A stretch of 64,000 nucleotides of DNA from Atopsyche davidsoni (GCA_022113835.1 JAILWY010000012.1:10044001-10108000); one strand, 5' to 3'. Shown: positions 1-13,539, numbered from the stretch's first letter. Numbers and translations: made by a program. The notes: generated from the letters alone by a model not told the origin.

Positions 1-2880
1 ACATTATATTCAGGGTCTACGAGGCCTCTACGGTGCACCTTTTTATTATATCGTAGGGAGCCCGGCGGAGCGTGAAGCTATCAAATTGAATATTAAATTA
101 AAATAACACCTAAGAATACCGGCTCTTATAATAAAAGTTGCTTTTATGGCACTGTCGGGGTGTAGTCGTGGCGGATCTTTCACTCGAGTTATATTTTGAC
201 AGTTGTTTTAATTGTAAAAAGGCAGGTATTACAACACCCACCAAATTTTTTTTCCCCAGAAAAAAATTTATATATATGTAAAAATAAATGAGATGATATC
301 TGTCCCAAACAGTTCGGTAGTAAAAATAGAAATAAACAGTTTTTAATTTTTATACTTGCATCACAACAAACATATCATTTAATTATAAATATAGACATTC
401 TTTTTATTGATTTTTTTTCACATATAGTAGCAGAGACAACAATTTTAATCGTGCTTGTAGTAAATAGTGCAACCCGCTCATGAAAATGTTTTTTTTTATT
501 CAATACTTTATACTAAACAGAACATTAAATCATTAGGTTCTAAATTATTTACATTCTTTATTCGCAAATTATGTAGTTTTTAGTCTCATCCATAATTTAC
601 AAGTTGCTTAACGAAGTGCTTTATTTGAGTCTAGTTGTAAAAAAATTCAAGCTAAGTTAATACAACGTAAAACCAAGACTTTAAGCACAGCTTAAAAATA
701 ATTGTAATGACATCAGCTGGAGTTTACTGAAAAAGAATAAAAATAAACATATCAATAAGTACCTGGAATTCATTGTCGTATATTCAATTTCTGTTTATGT
801 TTTTTTCCTGTAATTTTATTCATAAAAAATACTTATTTTAAAGTATACGCTTCAAGATCTAAAAATATTATGTAAATAATATGCGTTGATTGGATTTCCT
901 CTGGCAGCAGAAAATGAAATCACAAATTCCTTAGTTTATTTCCGCCGGGGAATAAATAGCGTTCATTTGAATATCTTCGTAGGCATTTGAGTAAATCTTT
1001 ATTATATGCAAATAGTTGAGAACTCTGAATGGGAAATAATCGCTCTCGTCCTTATTGATTTGTCTCCCGTAGAGGTATAAAACACGCAGATAGGACAGTT
1101 GACACTTCAAAGTCGTGGATGTTTAATTACCACCTCCCAGGCAAACTTCGCCCCTTAATTTTACTATCTAGTTAAGATGCATAAAAGTGACATTCTCCTG
1201 CGCCATTTTAATTTAAATCACCCCCCTCACTCCCGTCCTCTCCCTCGCACCTCCGTTCCCACCCCCACCCGCACAGTGACGGTCTGAAAATTAATAATGA
1301 TCATTTAACGTTCAATAAAAAAAATCCTCACAATAACTATGCACATGAAATAATAATTTATTTATTACTTGTGGCTTTCTTTGAAGTTTTTATTATTCTT
1401 GGAGTAAATAGATTTGTTTAGACATTTATGAGTTTTGAATGTAATGGTTTCAGCATTAAAAATTTCTATCAGTTGTTTATATACTTAAGAATACAAAGAT
1501 TTGACATTTTGAATGCCGAAATAATTTAGTAAACAAATTATTAATATCTCGATCTCTATTTTATAATCATGCTTATATTTAAGCAAACTTATTTTTAGAA
1601 ACATACTATGCTTTACAATCTCAATCAATTGATTTGTTATTTTAAAATAAAGCTATTTATTTGACTATTATATTACACTATTCAGTACTTTGTAATTGTA
1701 TAAACATTATCAAAAGTCGGCAATATGACGTGAATAGAAAAATAGGATAAAACATAAAAGCTTTTATTTGTAGAATTCATTGTGCTTTGGTAAGCACACA
1801 GCGAATACATAAACAATTGTAAAAATATAATTTAACTATAATTTAACATTTGAAATATGAAATAGGTCCTGAATTTATATGATAAATTGAGAGCTTGTCA
1901 TTATTTCTAATATGAAAATTTAATTGAAACATAGGAAGTATTGTTCGATAAACTCAAATCATCAATATGTCGAGCTACTAACAAATCAATATGCATGATA
2001 TATCATAAATGCTGTTACATGTAAATATATGAGATATAGATTTAGGGTATAATTTATTTTGAACAAACGATAATAAACAGCGTTTCCGAATCAGCCGCCC
2101 CGACTCCGCCCATGGCGCTACATGTCTTCCATCCTCGCGGGGCTAAAATAATGGAATTATAACCTTCTTGCTTTGTCTTCATTTTATATTACTTCGTTCG
2201 CCATTTCATGCTCGCTTTATATGAAAGAGCAGAAGAAGGAGACTCCCGCTGCTCGCAGATAAGAGATAATTTTATCTTATTATTTCAAAGCTACATTATA
2301 TTCTGAAGATAAATCGTCTAGATTTTCATTATTTCAAGCCCCGGCATATCCTTACACAGAGCAGCCGGGCTTGCTTCTTTTTAAATACTTTTTATATTCC
2401 AGCGAGGGAAGCAGTTACTTTTTATATCTGAATTTTTCTTTTATTACCTATTCAACTTTGTGCAATTTAGCCTTTGAAATTCCGGAGCAATTTTATTTGA
2501 TACCCTTTGTTAAGATTAATTAATTATCTTTCTCGGAAAAATGTTTTGTAAATTACTGGGCTGCCTTTGAATTTCATTTACGAGCACATCAATCCGTTTA
2601 ATATTTCAAAACAGGCTTATCTTCTATAAAATTCTCACAAGAGTTTTCTTTATTAAAAATCACGGTTAGTTTATTATTTAGATCACGTCGTTCAGAAAAC
2701 CTGAGATAAAGTTCTATTAAAAATAAAAATGTATGTTTAACAGTAAAGGCAATGTTTTTGTAACTAAACTTACCCACAACAAAAAAAATTTACCCACGCT
2801 ATTATTATTACTGGCGTCCGTATCATAAACAAATTATAACCTAATCACCATAAAGACTGAAGGGTTGTTCAAATAATAAA
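1..2880. other. Non-coding, AT-rich with GC patches
   Basis: No gene seen. GC-richer patches lie at 1-75 and 2,080-2,150 (GCCGCCCCGACTCCGCCCAT). A pyrimidine-rich strand-asymmetric tract lies at 1,219-1,276. The remainder is AT-rich with homopolymer runs. Confidence 0.6.
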
Positions 2881-2895
2881 TACATCATAATATTG

Positions 2896-3015
2896 CGTGG
2901 AGGCGCTCTCCACTGTCGCCCGGCGAGGCAATCCCCGGTCACGTGTCGCGGGCGCGGGCCAATCAAAACACGCTAATGACAGCCGCCGACACGAGCTCCC
3001 CACGTCGTGGGATTC
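2896..3015. promoter_or_regulatory. CpG-rich island with E-box and CCAAT
   Basis: It contains CACGTG (2940-2945), GGCGCGGGCCAATCAAAA and the palindrome CCCACGTCGTGGG (2999-3011), in DNA that is AT-rich on both sides. This is a plausible enhancer or promoter. No transcript can be tied to it. Confidence 0.35.
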
Positions 3016-6000
3016 ACAATTATTTTTTTAACTTTACCTATTAATAAACATTCACATGCTCAATGAAAATAGATAATACTAGTTATCACTTTTAATGAAG
3101 TCTTTTCGTTTTATTGAATACAGCATTATAATTCCACTATGTTTATTTTTGTAAAAAATATACATTGATGAATAATAAAAGTAATTCTCTTTGATCAAAC
3201 TCATACAGGTGTTAAAATAAATACTCAAAGTCTGAAGAAGTTTATACATAAAATCGTTCATAAGTTGATATAAAACGTGCTCAAAATAATTTCGAAAAAG
3301 TATTTTTTTATTATCATATGAATTGTATTATAATGCGAACGTATAGATAACAATCGAAATGGCATTTTGGTTTTAAATATATTACATTATATCTGTGAAA
3401 ATCAATAGGGATGTTTGTTTTGTAGATCGTAGTTAAAGACCCAATTACATCGATAATAGCCTCCCCCCCCCCTTCATAGCCGAGACACGAACCCCAGCTT
3501 AGTTCTGCTACGCGCCGCCAGGGCGCCACGCGCGGGCCGCGTGTCTCGCTCAGTGGCGGCGCGTGCGATGCACTGCTTAGTTTACATTATTTTCACAATG
3601 GTGTCATCTTCCCTGCTTGTGTAAAGGGAGATTAAATATACGCAATAATTTCGTATATTATACCCGCACAGTGAGAAATGTAAAGACACCCTCTGAATTA
3701 ATAGACGGTGCTATTTTATTAAATCGTTTTATGAAAACTCTTGATATATCGTTCATCAAATATTTTAAAATTATTCATTTTCATATATAATACATAATAA
3801 TGAAAAAAAAAATTCTCAATTAAAGATTCTTTGTGGTCGTGGCTAATAAACAAATAGATTACTATCACTGCGTGAATTCACATGTACAGGATTTATTTAC
3901 ATTTGCGAGAATCATTAACTGTAACATGTTTAAAATATTGAAAAAGATTAATGAATTAATGTTGGATATAATCTCGATTTTCATTACATATTTAAAAATA
4001 ACGCCTAGCTATAAATAAATGTTAAAAGTCAAAAAAATTACGTATTCAATAAGCATTGCATAGCATATAAATAAATATCTCAGATATCTCTAAAAAATGC
4101 TTTACCCCTTATTCATACTTTTGTTACTTTTTTGTATTTAATATATTCTAAATATCTATTTTTGTTAGTACTTATTTTTCTGATATATTTATTATTTTAA
4201 TAAAAATGATGTGTGTGTAACTTTTCGTTGGAAAAATTTACTACTATTTTTCAAATTCATATAAATAAAGTGATCGTGGTATACTTTATTCAAGTTTAAT
4301 TGATTTTAAACCTGGTATTGAAGATAATGAACAGAATTTTGATTTTTGAATAATTAAATCCAATGAGTTTTAAAAGCAGCCTTTATTATTGCAACTGTCA
4401 TCAGTGACGACTTTCTGCGAATTCTTTTCAGGAATTGAAGAAAATTTGTTTTAATTTAAGTAAACATTTCTTTTTCCTATTTAAAGCGCCACAGGGAAAT
4501 TAGGAAAAGAAAGCAAAAAAGTCACTTAATTATAATAGCTTTTTCTTAAGACTTAAAACGTAAGAAAAATCTCGAGTCATGTTCATTTTCCAGCCAATAA
4601 TTATTTTGTGGTGCGTATAATTCTGCGTGGAAAATAATTGAGATTTTTCTTGAAGTGGGCCGCCGGGAAATGAGAAGCGACTAATGCTTTATGTCACTTT
4701 AACTATCTGCAACGGAAATAACGAATTTAAAAATAACCACCAAAACAATATAACCTTTCATGTTTTAAAATGAAGCAGAGTTATACTTTAATTGAAACCG
4801 TTCGAATTATCTGATTGATTGTTTTATTTATAAAAATGTTGTATACTAAACAATTTCTAAATTCATTTTCATTAAAAAAATAAATCATACATATGTAAAT
4901 ACGGAACAAACAATTTTAATTTATCAGTATAATTGTCATATTCAACTAAATATTGCTTGTGTATTTCAATCAAACATTTATTTAAAACATGTAAAATTAA
5001 ACATGTTAAAAGTCGCGCTTATTTTTTTTAATTTAAGTTTGACATCTTTAACACATACAAGTTTATTAATCTTACCTTTTGAACACATCAAGGTCAGGTT
5101 GGAAGCTATTGACAATATTTTGTAATAATAATTCAAAATAAAAAAACTTTAGCAAATAGTTCAATTCAAATTTATGTTAAAGATTTAAAACTCTACTTAT
5201 TACAACGGATTTAAAAATGCATTTATTTGTCAAAAGAGTTCTTACTTTATTAATAAACGTGTTAAAAATAGATATTTACATTATAAGATATTACTGCGAT
5301 AAGTTTTATTATATATCCAAAGCCAAAATTTTTTTTTATTTACAAGTATTATAAATATTTATATTCATATTTTTTTTAAATTAAAGTGAACCTTCTTATT
5401 CACATGTACTTTTTATTGTTAGTTTTAATTACTTAAAAAATAAAAAAAGTTCAAAAGCTTTTTTCTTCTTTATCATATTAATACGAATGACATTTGTTTG
5501 TACGTCATCTAGAGAAATAAGCATATCCGGTTGTTCTAATTAAGAAGTCAATTACTGCTTCATTAATTTGACATGTCGCAGCAAGCAAAAGAAGCGCTCC
5601 CTACAAACTGGTCCTTCCTTAGATATGGCTCGGTATAAAATCATTAAGTGGCCTATAAAAAGAGAGGGGAAAGTTTTCAAATAAAAATACAGTCCAATAA
5701 AACTCGGCCCGGACAGAAAAAATCCGGTGATTATTCTTCAAAACGTAATGAGAGAGAATTAATGTAAATATTCTTTTTTCTTTTCACCAGTTGGCTCCAA
5801 CTTCTATGAAATGGGAAAGTATTGTAAATTGTTCGGGAATGTTTCAAATTCAGTTCTTACAGTCCATGTTTACCTTTTTGTGAAAGCTGCTCTTAAAATA
5901 TTTTATTTTCTCTTCTTATTTTTCATTCTGAAAGGGTCGAAATTCTTTTTTAATTTAACTAAATTTTTGCCTTAGCAATTTTCAACATGGTTCTTCTGCT

Positions 6001-7160
6001 GCGATCCTTAAGTAGAATGTTACAAGAGTTTTTTTAATATTTACTTGATATTTTTGACAAATTGATATAATATATTGTGTTATTTGTTTTAAAAGTCAGA
6101 GCCTAGTTTCAATCGCATTATGAATCATGAACTGTTTGGTATTGAATGTCGAGGAACAGTAAGAGCTCCCAGCGCGTCATTTTGATGAATCTATTTCGAG
6201 AAGTCAGTTGTCCACTCGTCCAGTGTTCGTGCAATTTAATTACAAAGTGACCTCCGCCTCCCTACTAATGAAATGAACGATGACAGAGCCGAGGTCTCAT
6301 TACTCGAAATAGGCAATAAAAATATATCGTTATGGCTGTCCCATTTAGTTCCTCCAAATTTATTAGAAAGAACAAAATTACCCGATCGCGTTTTCTATAA
6401 TAATTACATCGAGGGAATAAAGGAAAAAGTTGTCCTCGGCCATAATAACGAGTGCTCCGTACAATCCACCGAATTAATTCCTCAGAGGGGCAATTATGCG
6501 AAGGGGTGCGGGGGCGAGCTGGAGGGGGGGGCACCTACAAGAATAAAAATTAAAATCAAAGAAATAACGTCGATTCGGAAAAAGTTCTCCCCTCTCGTGG
6601 CCGGCGGCGCAGAACGGCCAATTTGAATAATTCGATGTCAGAATATTGGATTCTCAACGGTCGGGGCTAATAATTAAGAGGACTTCCTGCCGCGGATCTA
6701 TTCCAATTTTTGCGGTTCTCGTTTCGACACTTCGGGGCGCTCCTCGCAGCATATTTAAATTGACTCGTGTCTGCATAATTCATCGGATGTCATTCCGGGC
6801 TGCGGCTCCGCGGTCGACTTTTTCATTTCGATTTTAACTCCGCGAGGATCGATGCGGCCGCGGCGCCCGTTTACCTGTGCAGCGCAGGTGTCACGGCGAT
6901 CGTCCCCGGTCACGACACGCCACTAATTTAAATAAATAATTGTCATTCTGCGAATTATACCCCACAAGTGACGGCGATTTATTTTTTATAGTATTTTTCC
7001 CGGGTGGGTAACGACCAAAAACGGCGTAATTGGAGGCGCGCATCTGCCGCCCGAGGATGAGTGATGGCGCTCGCGGCTCGCGACTCGTCGGCCGACCGAC
7101 ACGTTTTACGACCTGACATAAAAGCGTCAACTCTACCGACATGGCATTAATATGCTGCAA
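3016..7160. other. Non-coding, islands at both ends
   Basis: A CpG-rich patch lies at 3,475-3,575 (GCGCCGCCAGGGCGCCACGC). From 3,600 to 6,150 I see only AT-rich DNA with no feature. From 6,150 to 7,110 the GC content rises again (6,480-6,620, 6,690-6,900, 7,020-7,105). An open frame at 6273-6626 has no recognisable domain and spans GC/AT transitions, so I did not call it. Confidence 0.55.
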
Positions 7161-7723
7161 TCAATTTATACTACATTAACACGAAATGATATATTAACAA
7201 ATTACAATGTGTTGCACTAAAAACGTCATATTCCTCTTCATTTTAATATTGATAATTTCGCCGCGTGCTGTATTAGCATTGCATATAAATATCAGCTGTA
7301 TTTAATGTTTCTAAAATAAAATTTAAATTTACTGTATTTAAATCTGTTATATTTTAAACAAAGTTATGTTTGAGCTTTTGAATAAAATTTTATTTTTTAG
7401 TCACATGATAATTTTTACTCGTTCTGTTTCTAACAATTTAACTCTACCCAAGCAGTAGAACTCTGAGTCAGAATCTGACGTCAATAACCACTCAATTGGA
7501 GACGCTAGACTACTTTTTATTTATTAAAATACTTAATAAGCGAAGTATGTAACTGTCACTCAATAATTACTACTATTGAATTGTTTACTTGAAACATTCA
7601 TTGTTTACTCAATTGTTTTTAAAAATGGTGTCGCAAGTCATGCCACTGTAAGTATTCTAAAACACGCTTTTTAATATAGCAACACAACCGAGCGAGGTTC
7701 CGTTGTTCCTGCTTTATTATGCC

Positions 7724-7733
7724 GGGACTTCCC
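7724..7733. promoter_or_regulatory. Perfect NF-kappaB/Rel-type motif GGGACTTCCC
   Basis: It fits the Rel consensus GGGRNNYYCC exactly and lies at the edge of a GC-richer patch (7,690-7,870) after TTTATTATGCC. The same 10-mer recurs at 35311-35320. Binding is not shown by sequence. Confidence 0.35.
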
Positions 7734-10700
7734 TCTGTGAATAACCGTATTAGAGTTTTGACTCGCCGGGCAACGGCCACCAGGAGCACTCATGCAGTGG
7801 CTCAAGCCCTCCATACAAAATGTAATCTCCTGCTATCAAATATGCATGACGACAGTGCGCCGCCTGCTTGCATGTTCGCATCAAAAATGCTCTGATTTGA
7901 ATAAAAAAGCACAAGCACTTCAGCAAAGGCCAATACTTTATGTGAGCAGCTTTATTCTTTGATAAACATGCCATTTTGTTAGTACAGGAGGTTCAGTGCT
8001 TCTACAACACAACACTCGTACCCGGCAATACTATTATAGTACAATATAAGTAATGCATAACATATAAACAACGATGATAAATAATGCCCCATGGCGTTGT
8101 TTAAAATTAAAATATACTTTGCAACAATAACTAAAGTGATATATCAGAGTATGAAGAAGTTCAGCGTATTATGGGTGAAACTTTCGTTTTAAGCCCGCAA
8201 CTAACGCGAAAATAAATAATTCACTCGTCGGAGATTTACAGAAACTTTGATGAGACCAAATATAAATTACGAGGCGAGAAAATTACTGGCCGCAATAGTT
8301 TCCCAATAAAGCAGACAATACAAATAGCGCTCGGCCAAAATTCCACTTTGCGCAAGAAACGTTAATAAAACATCGCAGCGAATATCTGACGAGCGGCCGC
8401 CTTATTTATTTGAGAATAAATAGATGGAAGGGTTTCAGAAAAAAAGCGTGTAAATATCACTCACCCCCTCCCAAGCCCCCACCCCTTCGGACAAAGGACG
8501 GACAGCGGTCATTTTTCCTCGGGAGTTTTCAATCTACTTTTCTTTCAGCTCACAGCTCCCTCTAACTTAAGCTCTATGCTATGAGGTTATTTTTTTCTCC
8601 TGTATTTTTCTTTACTTTAGTTTCTATCTTTCCCGTTAGATGTCATTTTTCTTTCCCTCTTTGTTTTAGTTGGATGTATGTTCGCTTGTATTCGCATAAC
8701 GGTGGAAGTTTGTGGGGATAATGTACGTCTTGGGCGTGTTTCTTTTTATGTATTTGAAGTATGGGAAATAAAATACACATTTATAACTTTTTTATTTCAT
8801 TGTTTCCCGGACTCTGTACATAAAAAATCCTTCTAACTAAGAAACTACTCAAATAAATTGACATTCATAAAATTGACTACTTTAAAATATATTTATAAAA
8901 AAAAATTATACGACTAACAGAGTTTTAACTTTGAAGAACATCTGTATTCAAATTTTTATCAAACTTGTGATCAAATAGAAAATTGAATAAATGAAACTTT
9001 TTTGTTTTTTCTACAACAAAATCTGCTCAAATCAAAATGGGAATCTACCTATTTAATAAAATCTTATCATACAAGCGCCCTTTCCAAAGCATCACGCGCA
9101 ATATCTTCCCTGATTGCGAGATCACATTTCCAAAGGGAATGTGGATAACTTTCGAAACACATAGAATATAAATCGGCTGTGCCCCCTCCCCCGCCAATCT
9201 TTAACCAGGGCTTAAGCTTATAAAAGCTTGGGCGTTAATGGCCGGATACAGGAAATTGCGCACTCATATATCTCCCGCCAGATTTATGAAACACACACAC
9301 ATACATACACACTCACACTCCACTGCCGCGTATATCTCAGCTGGTAATTGTGGATTTTCTCCCGAGACGCCGGCTCCTGGAGGAGCCTGTGCTTTTTTCT
9401 TTTGAACTTATTATGATTGAATTTTTTTAAGCGTGTCTTATAATAAATACGCTTGAAATACGTACCAATCTTTTTTTTATATTTTATAAATCTTGATTAT
9501 CCGATATGTTTACATTTTAAGCATTATTTTGAGATACCGAACTCATAGAACAATATTTTCTTTCTAGTAAGAACTTTTATGGGAGTTTTAGTTAATATTT
9601 CTTTAAAATTTATTTTTTTATGTTGTAACTAATAAATATGCATCGATTGAATTTTAATAAATAATTATCAAAATTTTAATGAAATATTTATTATTAATGA
9701 GTTCAAACAACATATCACAAATTGTTTAATACATATGTTACATGTATAACAAAAAAATATATTGCATCAAATAAGATTGAATGGTAGTATAACAGTACTT
9801 GTAGCACTTGTTAAGCTTAATTTGTCTCAAAAGAAAGTACATATATTTAACGTAATGTTGAGAAATATCGAGTATTTTTATAAAATTTGTCGAACAATAC
9901 ATTGAAGTTTTAATTTTTTTTTTATATTAATTAAACTGAATTGATTTATAATTTAACGTTACCAAATAAAAAACTTTTTATATTTTTAGCAGGATAAAAA
10001 GTTATATTTTTTAAAATTACTGATTTCGTAACAGAGAATTAGTTTTATAGTATTTATCATTTCTTAAGCCTTGTTTCTTTTTCATATTTTTAATAGATTG
10101 TTAATATTATTGTAGTAAAAAAATAGGTAGTCTTCCCAGTGAGACTTTTAAAATATTTATCCCTTGACGTGCAATCCGCTCCGCAGCAGTGGAGATCAGC
10201 ATTGAGCGGATTCTGGCGCTGATAGGCTGTTAGTCGGCGAGCCCGCACGTGTGGCTCTCGGTGCAGACTCCGCCCCACGTGCATATTTCACAGCGCAAAT
10301 CTGCACGAACTTAGATTCCATAATAAAAAGCGGGCGCAGGGGAGTACAATAGCGACACGGTTTATCTCAAAACACCCCCGCCCTGCCGCCCCTGCATGTA
10401 ATTTTGGATGAGATTTATAATCTGGGATTTAAAGGTGTACGCGATAAAAGTAAGTGGCTAAAGTCGCATAACTCTGGGCGCTTCCTCTTCCTCCCTCTTG
10501 CTCCCCTTTTTTGGTTTTATTGTTTCGCTCTCGTATGGGAAGAAATGCTCTCGCGTGTTCAATAATTCGTTAATAGGGTTAACGCCTGAGAAAACTGCCT
10601 AAATGGAATAAGGTAGGTTTATGGAGGAGATCTTTGTTTGTTTTTCGTATTGTTATTTACTTGTTATCTGATGAACTTTCGAAGCGTTATTTCTGCTTGC

Positions 10701-11612
10701 ACAGAGTTTTTTGTTTTCAAGTCTGAGGTTTTTTAAAAATATATGATTTTTTTATAAAATAAATACATATAAAACCACCATCACGTATTTACTACCGAAA
10801 ATACATATTTCTTATATATGAAGCTGTTACGTGTTTTTAAATTTTCAATAACAAATCAACCTAAAACATATTTCAACACAATCGATCATCACTGTTATAA
10901 ACCGCAAAATACAAATCAATCGATTTACATTTATAAACTAGTTTGGTTTTTTACCACAATTTTATGGAATTTGTGATATTTTGTTTTGGAAAATATTATC
11001 TTTTAAATTTCATTTTCGTGCACACAATAAATATCCAAAGCATTCCCAACCCTTAATAATTCAAATATATATCTCTTCGACTGTCTTGAAAATTCATAGT
11101 AATCATCATATTCGTTTAAGAATTCAATGTGTGTTTAGTAAGCACTATTGTTCATTAAATTACAATCCTTCCACGTGATGGAAAATACTCAAACAACTCA
11201 GAAGAGAATAACACAGAATAACAATTAACGACTACAAATCAGCAGAACAAAGCGAGCCGCGTGCGTACCTACAGGGAAGCAGAAAATGTATATTCTCTAT
11301 ATCTAAGATGTGTATTCTCCAAGAAACTTCTTATATGAACATTAGAGAGCTTTCTAAATAATCTAAGTCCGACAAGGAAGTACGTATGGTATTGACATAG
11401 TGGAGTGGTCGACCAAGTATGGCCGGGGCCGGCGCGCGGGCGTGTGTGTGCGCCCCCGCGTGTGTGCACGCCCGGCGGGTGGTGGTCGTGGAGTCCGGGG
11501 TGGTGGTGGTGGTGTCCGGCGTGGTGGTGGAGGGTAGTGAGTTGATAGAATAAGCAAGTCGCTGGGCGGTGTACTTAGCGGACTCGGAGGACCGGCCCTT
11601 GAGGCGCTGTCC

Positions 11613-11642
11613 GGCCCCCCTGCCCCCTGCCCCCTGCCCCCT
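11613..11642 (-). repeat. GCCCCCT tandem, G-quadruplex candidate
   Basis: Four C runs (6, 5, 5, 5) separated by TG lie at 11615-11641, so the minus strand has four G runs with 2-nt loops. Just upstream (11,475-11,535) the plus strand carries GTGGTGGTGGTG tracts. Together they make a strongly structured GC island at 11,400-11,660. Confidence 0.7.
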
Positions 11643-12334
11643 CGGAGCCCCTCCTTCCCCGCTGTTTGTATCTTGTTTCGTTGTCCGAGAATAGGAGTTG
11701 AGGTTGTCACGACACAGTTATTACATTATGAAACTTCGATAACTAATAAATTATAAATGGAAATGATTGAAATCATTTTATACTTTTATTATTATCCTTA
11801 AATGTAAATATTTTCAAAGTGAATAAAAATATCATTTTAAATCAACTACTTGATAAATTAACTCTAGAATCATCAATACCCATTGCTTTTTTTATTGTTG
11901 ATACCACCAAATCATCGTTTGTGTGGATTTCGATTGATATAGCTCGCGTATTTCCAATTCACCTTTTATACTTCGTTAATATTAACAATGACGTCTCATT
12001 CTTATTGAATTTACTATTTAATGTAATTATTTTTAAGATTTGAATAAGTAAAACAAATTTCTTACAATTCATTTTATATAATATTTTTTTGAAATCAGTA
12101 AATATAAGCTAGACTTAGGCTCAATGCTGCGAGTTAAATAAAAAAACAAATCTTAATAAATCTCACAAATACCTCGCATCAAATGCGACATAGATATATT
12201 CAATTACTTAAAAACGCTGTACAATAAATGCGCATATGACAAAACAGGATGCGATTTAAAAGGAAACGGGGGAAAATAATATTCGTGCGTCTTTATTTAC
12301 GGGCATCTTAAAACTCCATTATCTGAAAATCAAT

Positions 12335-12475
12335 GTGATGTGCTTCCTCCGCGCGGCCAGCCCGGCCGGACGCCTCGCCTCGGCCGCCGCGGCCCTCACC
12401 TCGCGCCGTCTCACGTGCGCCCGGCCTGGCCGCGGGAAAGAGCGAGACGGACGACCGCCGCAGGGGTGCTAACTA
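12335..12475. promoter_or_regulatory. CpG island, the most CpG-dense patch in the first 15 kb
   Basis: Dense CGG/CCG text such as GGCCAGCCCGGCCGGACGCC runs from 12,350 to about 12,465 and stops sharply at AT-rich DNA on both sides. Long frames through it are composition artefacts. It is a candidate regulatory element or promoter of a non-coding RNA. Confidence 0.35.
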
Positions 12476-12569
12476 CTGGAATTAAGATACGCCTAAGACC
12501 CCGAGATAATATCAACCAAAACATCCATTATGAAAACTGTTTACTTACTTTTTTTTTTTTTCTTTTTAT

Positions 12570-12965
12570 ATATATACTAGAAATGTTGCCCGTCACAGAA
12601 TGACGTTTTCGGAGGCATTTTGAGTTATTAATGCTGTGATTAATAATTTAATTAGCACTTGTGTCAAGCTGACATAAACTGAAAATTTCTAAGAAGCATC
12701 AAAATTTGTTTTTTTGTAAAAGTTCTAAATTTGAAATTCTCGCGGTGAACAATAAAATCCTATAATTCGTACATATTGAAACTCGCTAAAGCATATTTTA
12801 TAGTTTTATTAAATTAGTTTATGAATAAAAATATTATCCTATCGTCTTGAAATTCGGTACATAGCTGCGGAAAAATTTACTAAACTTGCATGCAAAAAAT
12901 CAGCGTTGTATCTTTTAAGATATTCTATAGAAAACCAAAAAATGAAACATACACACACACAATGG
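12570..12965 (+). repeat. Degenerate dispersed repeat, probable transposon relic
   Basis: It begins TATATATACTAGAAATGTTGCCCG, resembling the start (TAGC..TTGCCCGCGAC) of a very common lepidopteran dispersed repeat. It ends in an (AC)n tract with AAATGAAACATACACACACA (about 12,941-12,962). The middle has TATAATTCGTACATATT and CTTGAAATTCGGTACATAG, of the same style. No coding frame survives. The family assignment rests on recall of repeat style and is uncertain. Confidence 0.4.
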
Positions 12966-13130
12966 ATATTATTAAAGTAGATTTTTTTATGCACCTTTTT
13001 TCCTTAACTAAATAAAAATCTGCATTAAAATATATATTTTAGCGACGCTTAAATAAGTACGTCATATTTTTTGGATTGGACGTCAATCAGATGCGTATTT
13101 ATTACCCATTACGGGTTTATTATATTATTA

Positions 13131-13368
13131 CTAATATGATTAGGCACATTAGGCACATAGAAGATGATATATGATATGATTCATATGTAGAGTATGATCG
13201 TTAAAAATTCTCGATAAACGGAAGTGATTCGTTAGTACAAGGGTTAGTACACCGGCCATGTAAGCCAAGGGATGTGGGTTCAAATCCCACACATATCGCG
13301 ATGATATTTTTCTGAGAGTTTCTTTAAATCATCTTCTATGTATGAACTAATGTGCCTAATCATATTAG
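13131..13368. mobile_element. Short element with terminal inverted repeats and a tRNA-like core
   Basis: A 238-bp unit begins CTAATATGATTAGGCACATT and ends with its inverse, AATGTGCCTAATCATATTAG. The inverted similarity runs further in (ACATAGAAGATGAT at about 13154-13167 against ATCATCTTCTATGT at about 13329-13342), about 38 paired bases in all. No transposase is encoded. Its middle (13224-13299) is a 76-nt tRNA-like sequence described separately. The right end was later hit by the element at 13369-13539. Confidence 0.7.
13224..13299 (+). repeat. tRNA-derived (SINE-like) core, copy 1
   Basis: The sequence is exactly 76 nt. The 5' GTGAT pairs with 3' ATCGC. The B box GGTTCAAATCC is perfect, and the T arm GTGGG/TTCAAAT/CCCAC is fully paired. 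An A-box-like TTAGTACAAGGG is present. CAT falls at anticodon positions 34-36, but the anticodon stem is poor and there is no sign of a working tRNA. It is about 82% identical to 19921-19996 by hand alignment. Confidence 0.65.
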
Positions 13369-13539
13369 GAAATTCAATATTTTTGACTATTTTTGAATTC
13401 CATTTTAATATTTTTAAATAAAATACTTGAGTGATTTTCCACATTTTTGTTTTTATGCCAACGTGAAAGGTTGGCGAAACCGGTCACTAATAAAAACAAA
13501 AATGTGGAAAATCACTCAAGCATTTTATTCAAAAATATT
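13369..13539 (+). mobile_element. Hairpin-forming short mobile element, copy 1 (nested)
   Basis: The element contains a 32-bp core (13456-13487) starting TGCCAACGTGAAAGGTTGGC. Either side are arms of about 40 bp that are near-perfect inverses of each other (13417-13455 and 13488-13529), so the whole can fold into one long hairpin. It is flanked by an 11-bp direct repeat AATCATATTAG (13358-13368 and 13540-13550). The left copy of that repeat is the right tip of the 13131-13368 element, showing insertion into it. Ends read CAATATTTTTGAC and TCAAAAATATT. Confidence 0.65.

Larger units (their letters stand above)
7161..12334. other. Non-coding with several GC islands
   Basis: Islands lie at 7,690-7,870, 8,380-8,530, 9,170-9,380 (with a short ACACAC tract near 9,290), 10,170-10,400 (CACGTG and CCCCGCCCTGCCGCCCCT) and 11,400-11,660. 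AT-rich DNA separates them. No gene is supported. Confidence 0.55.

Noticed and set aside
6273..6626. 117-residue frame with fairly protein-like composition
   Set aside because: No domain recognised, an antisense frame of similar length overlaps, and it crosses an AT-to-GC boundary without splice sites. Conservation data could revive it.
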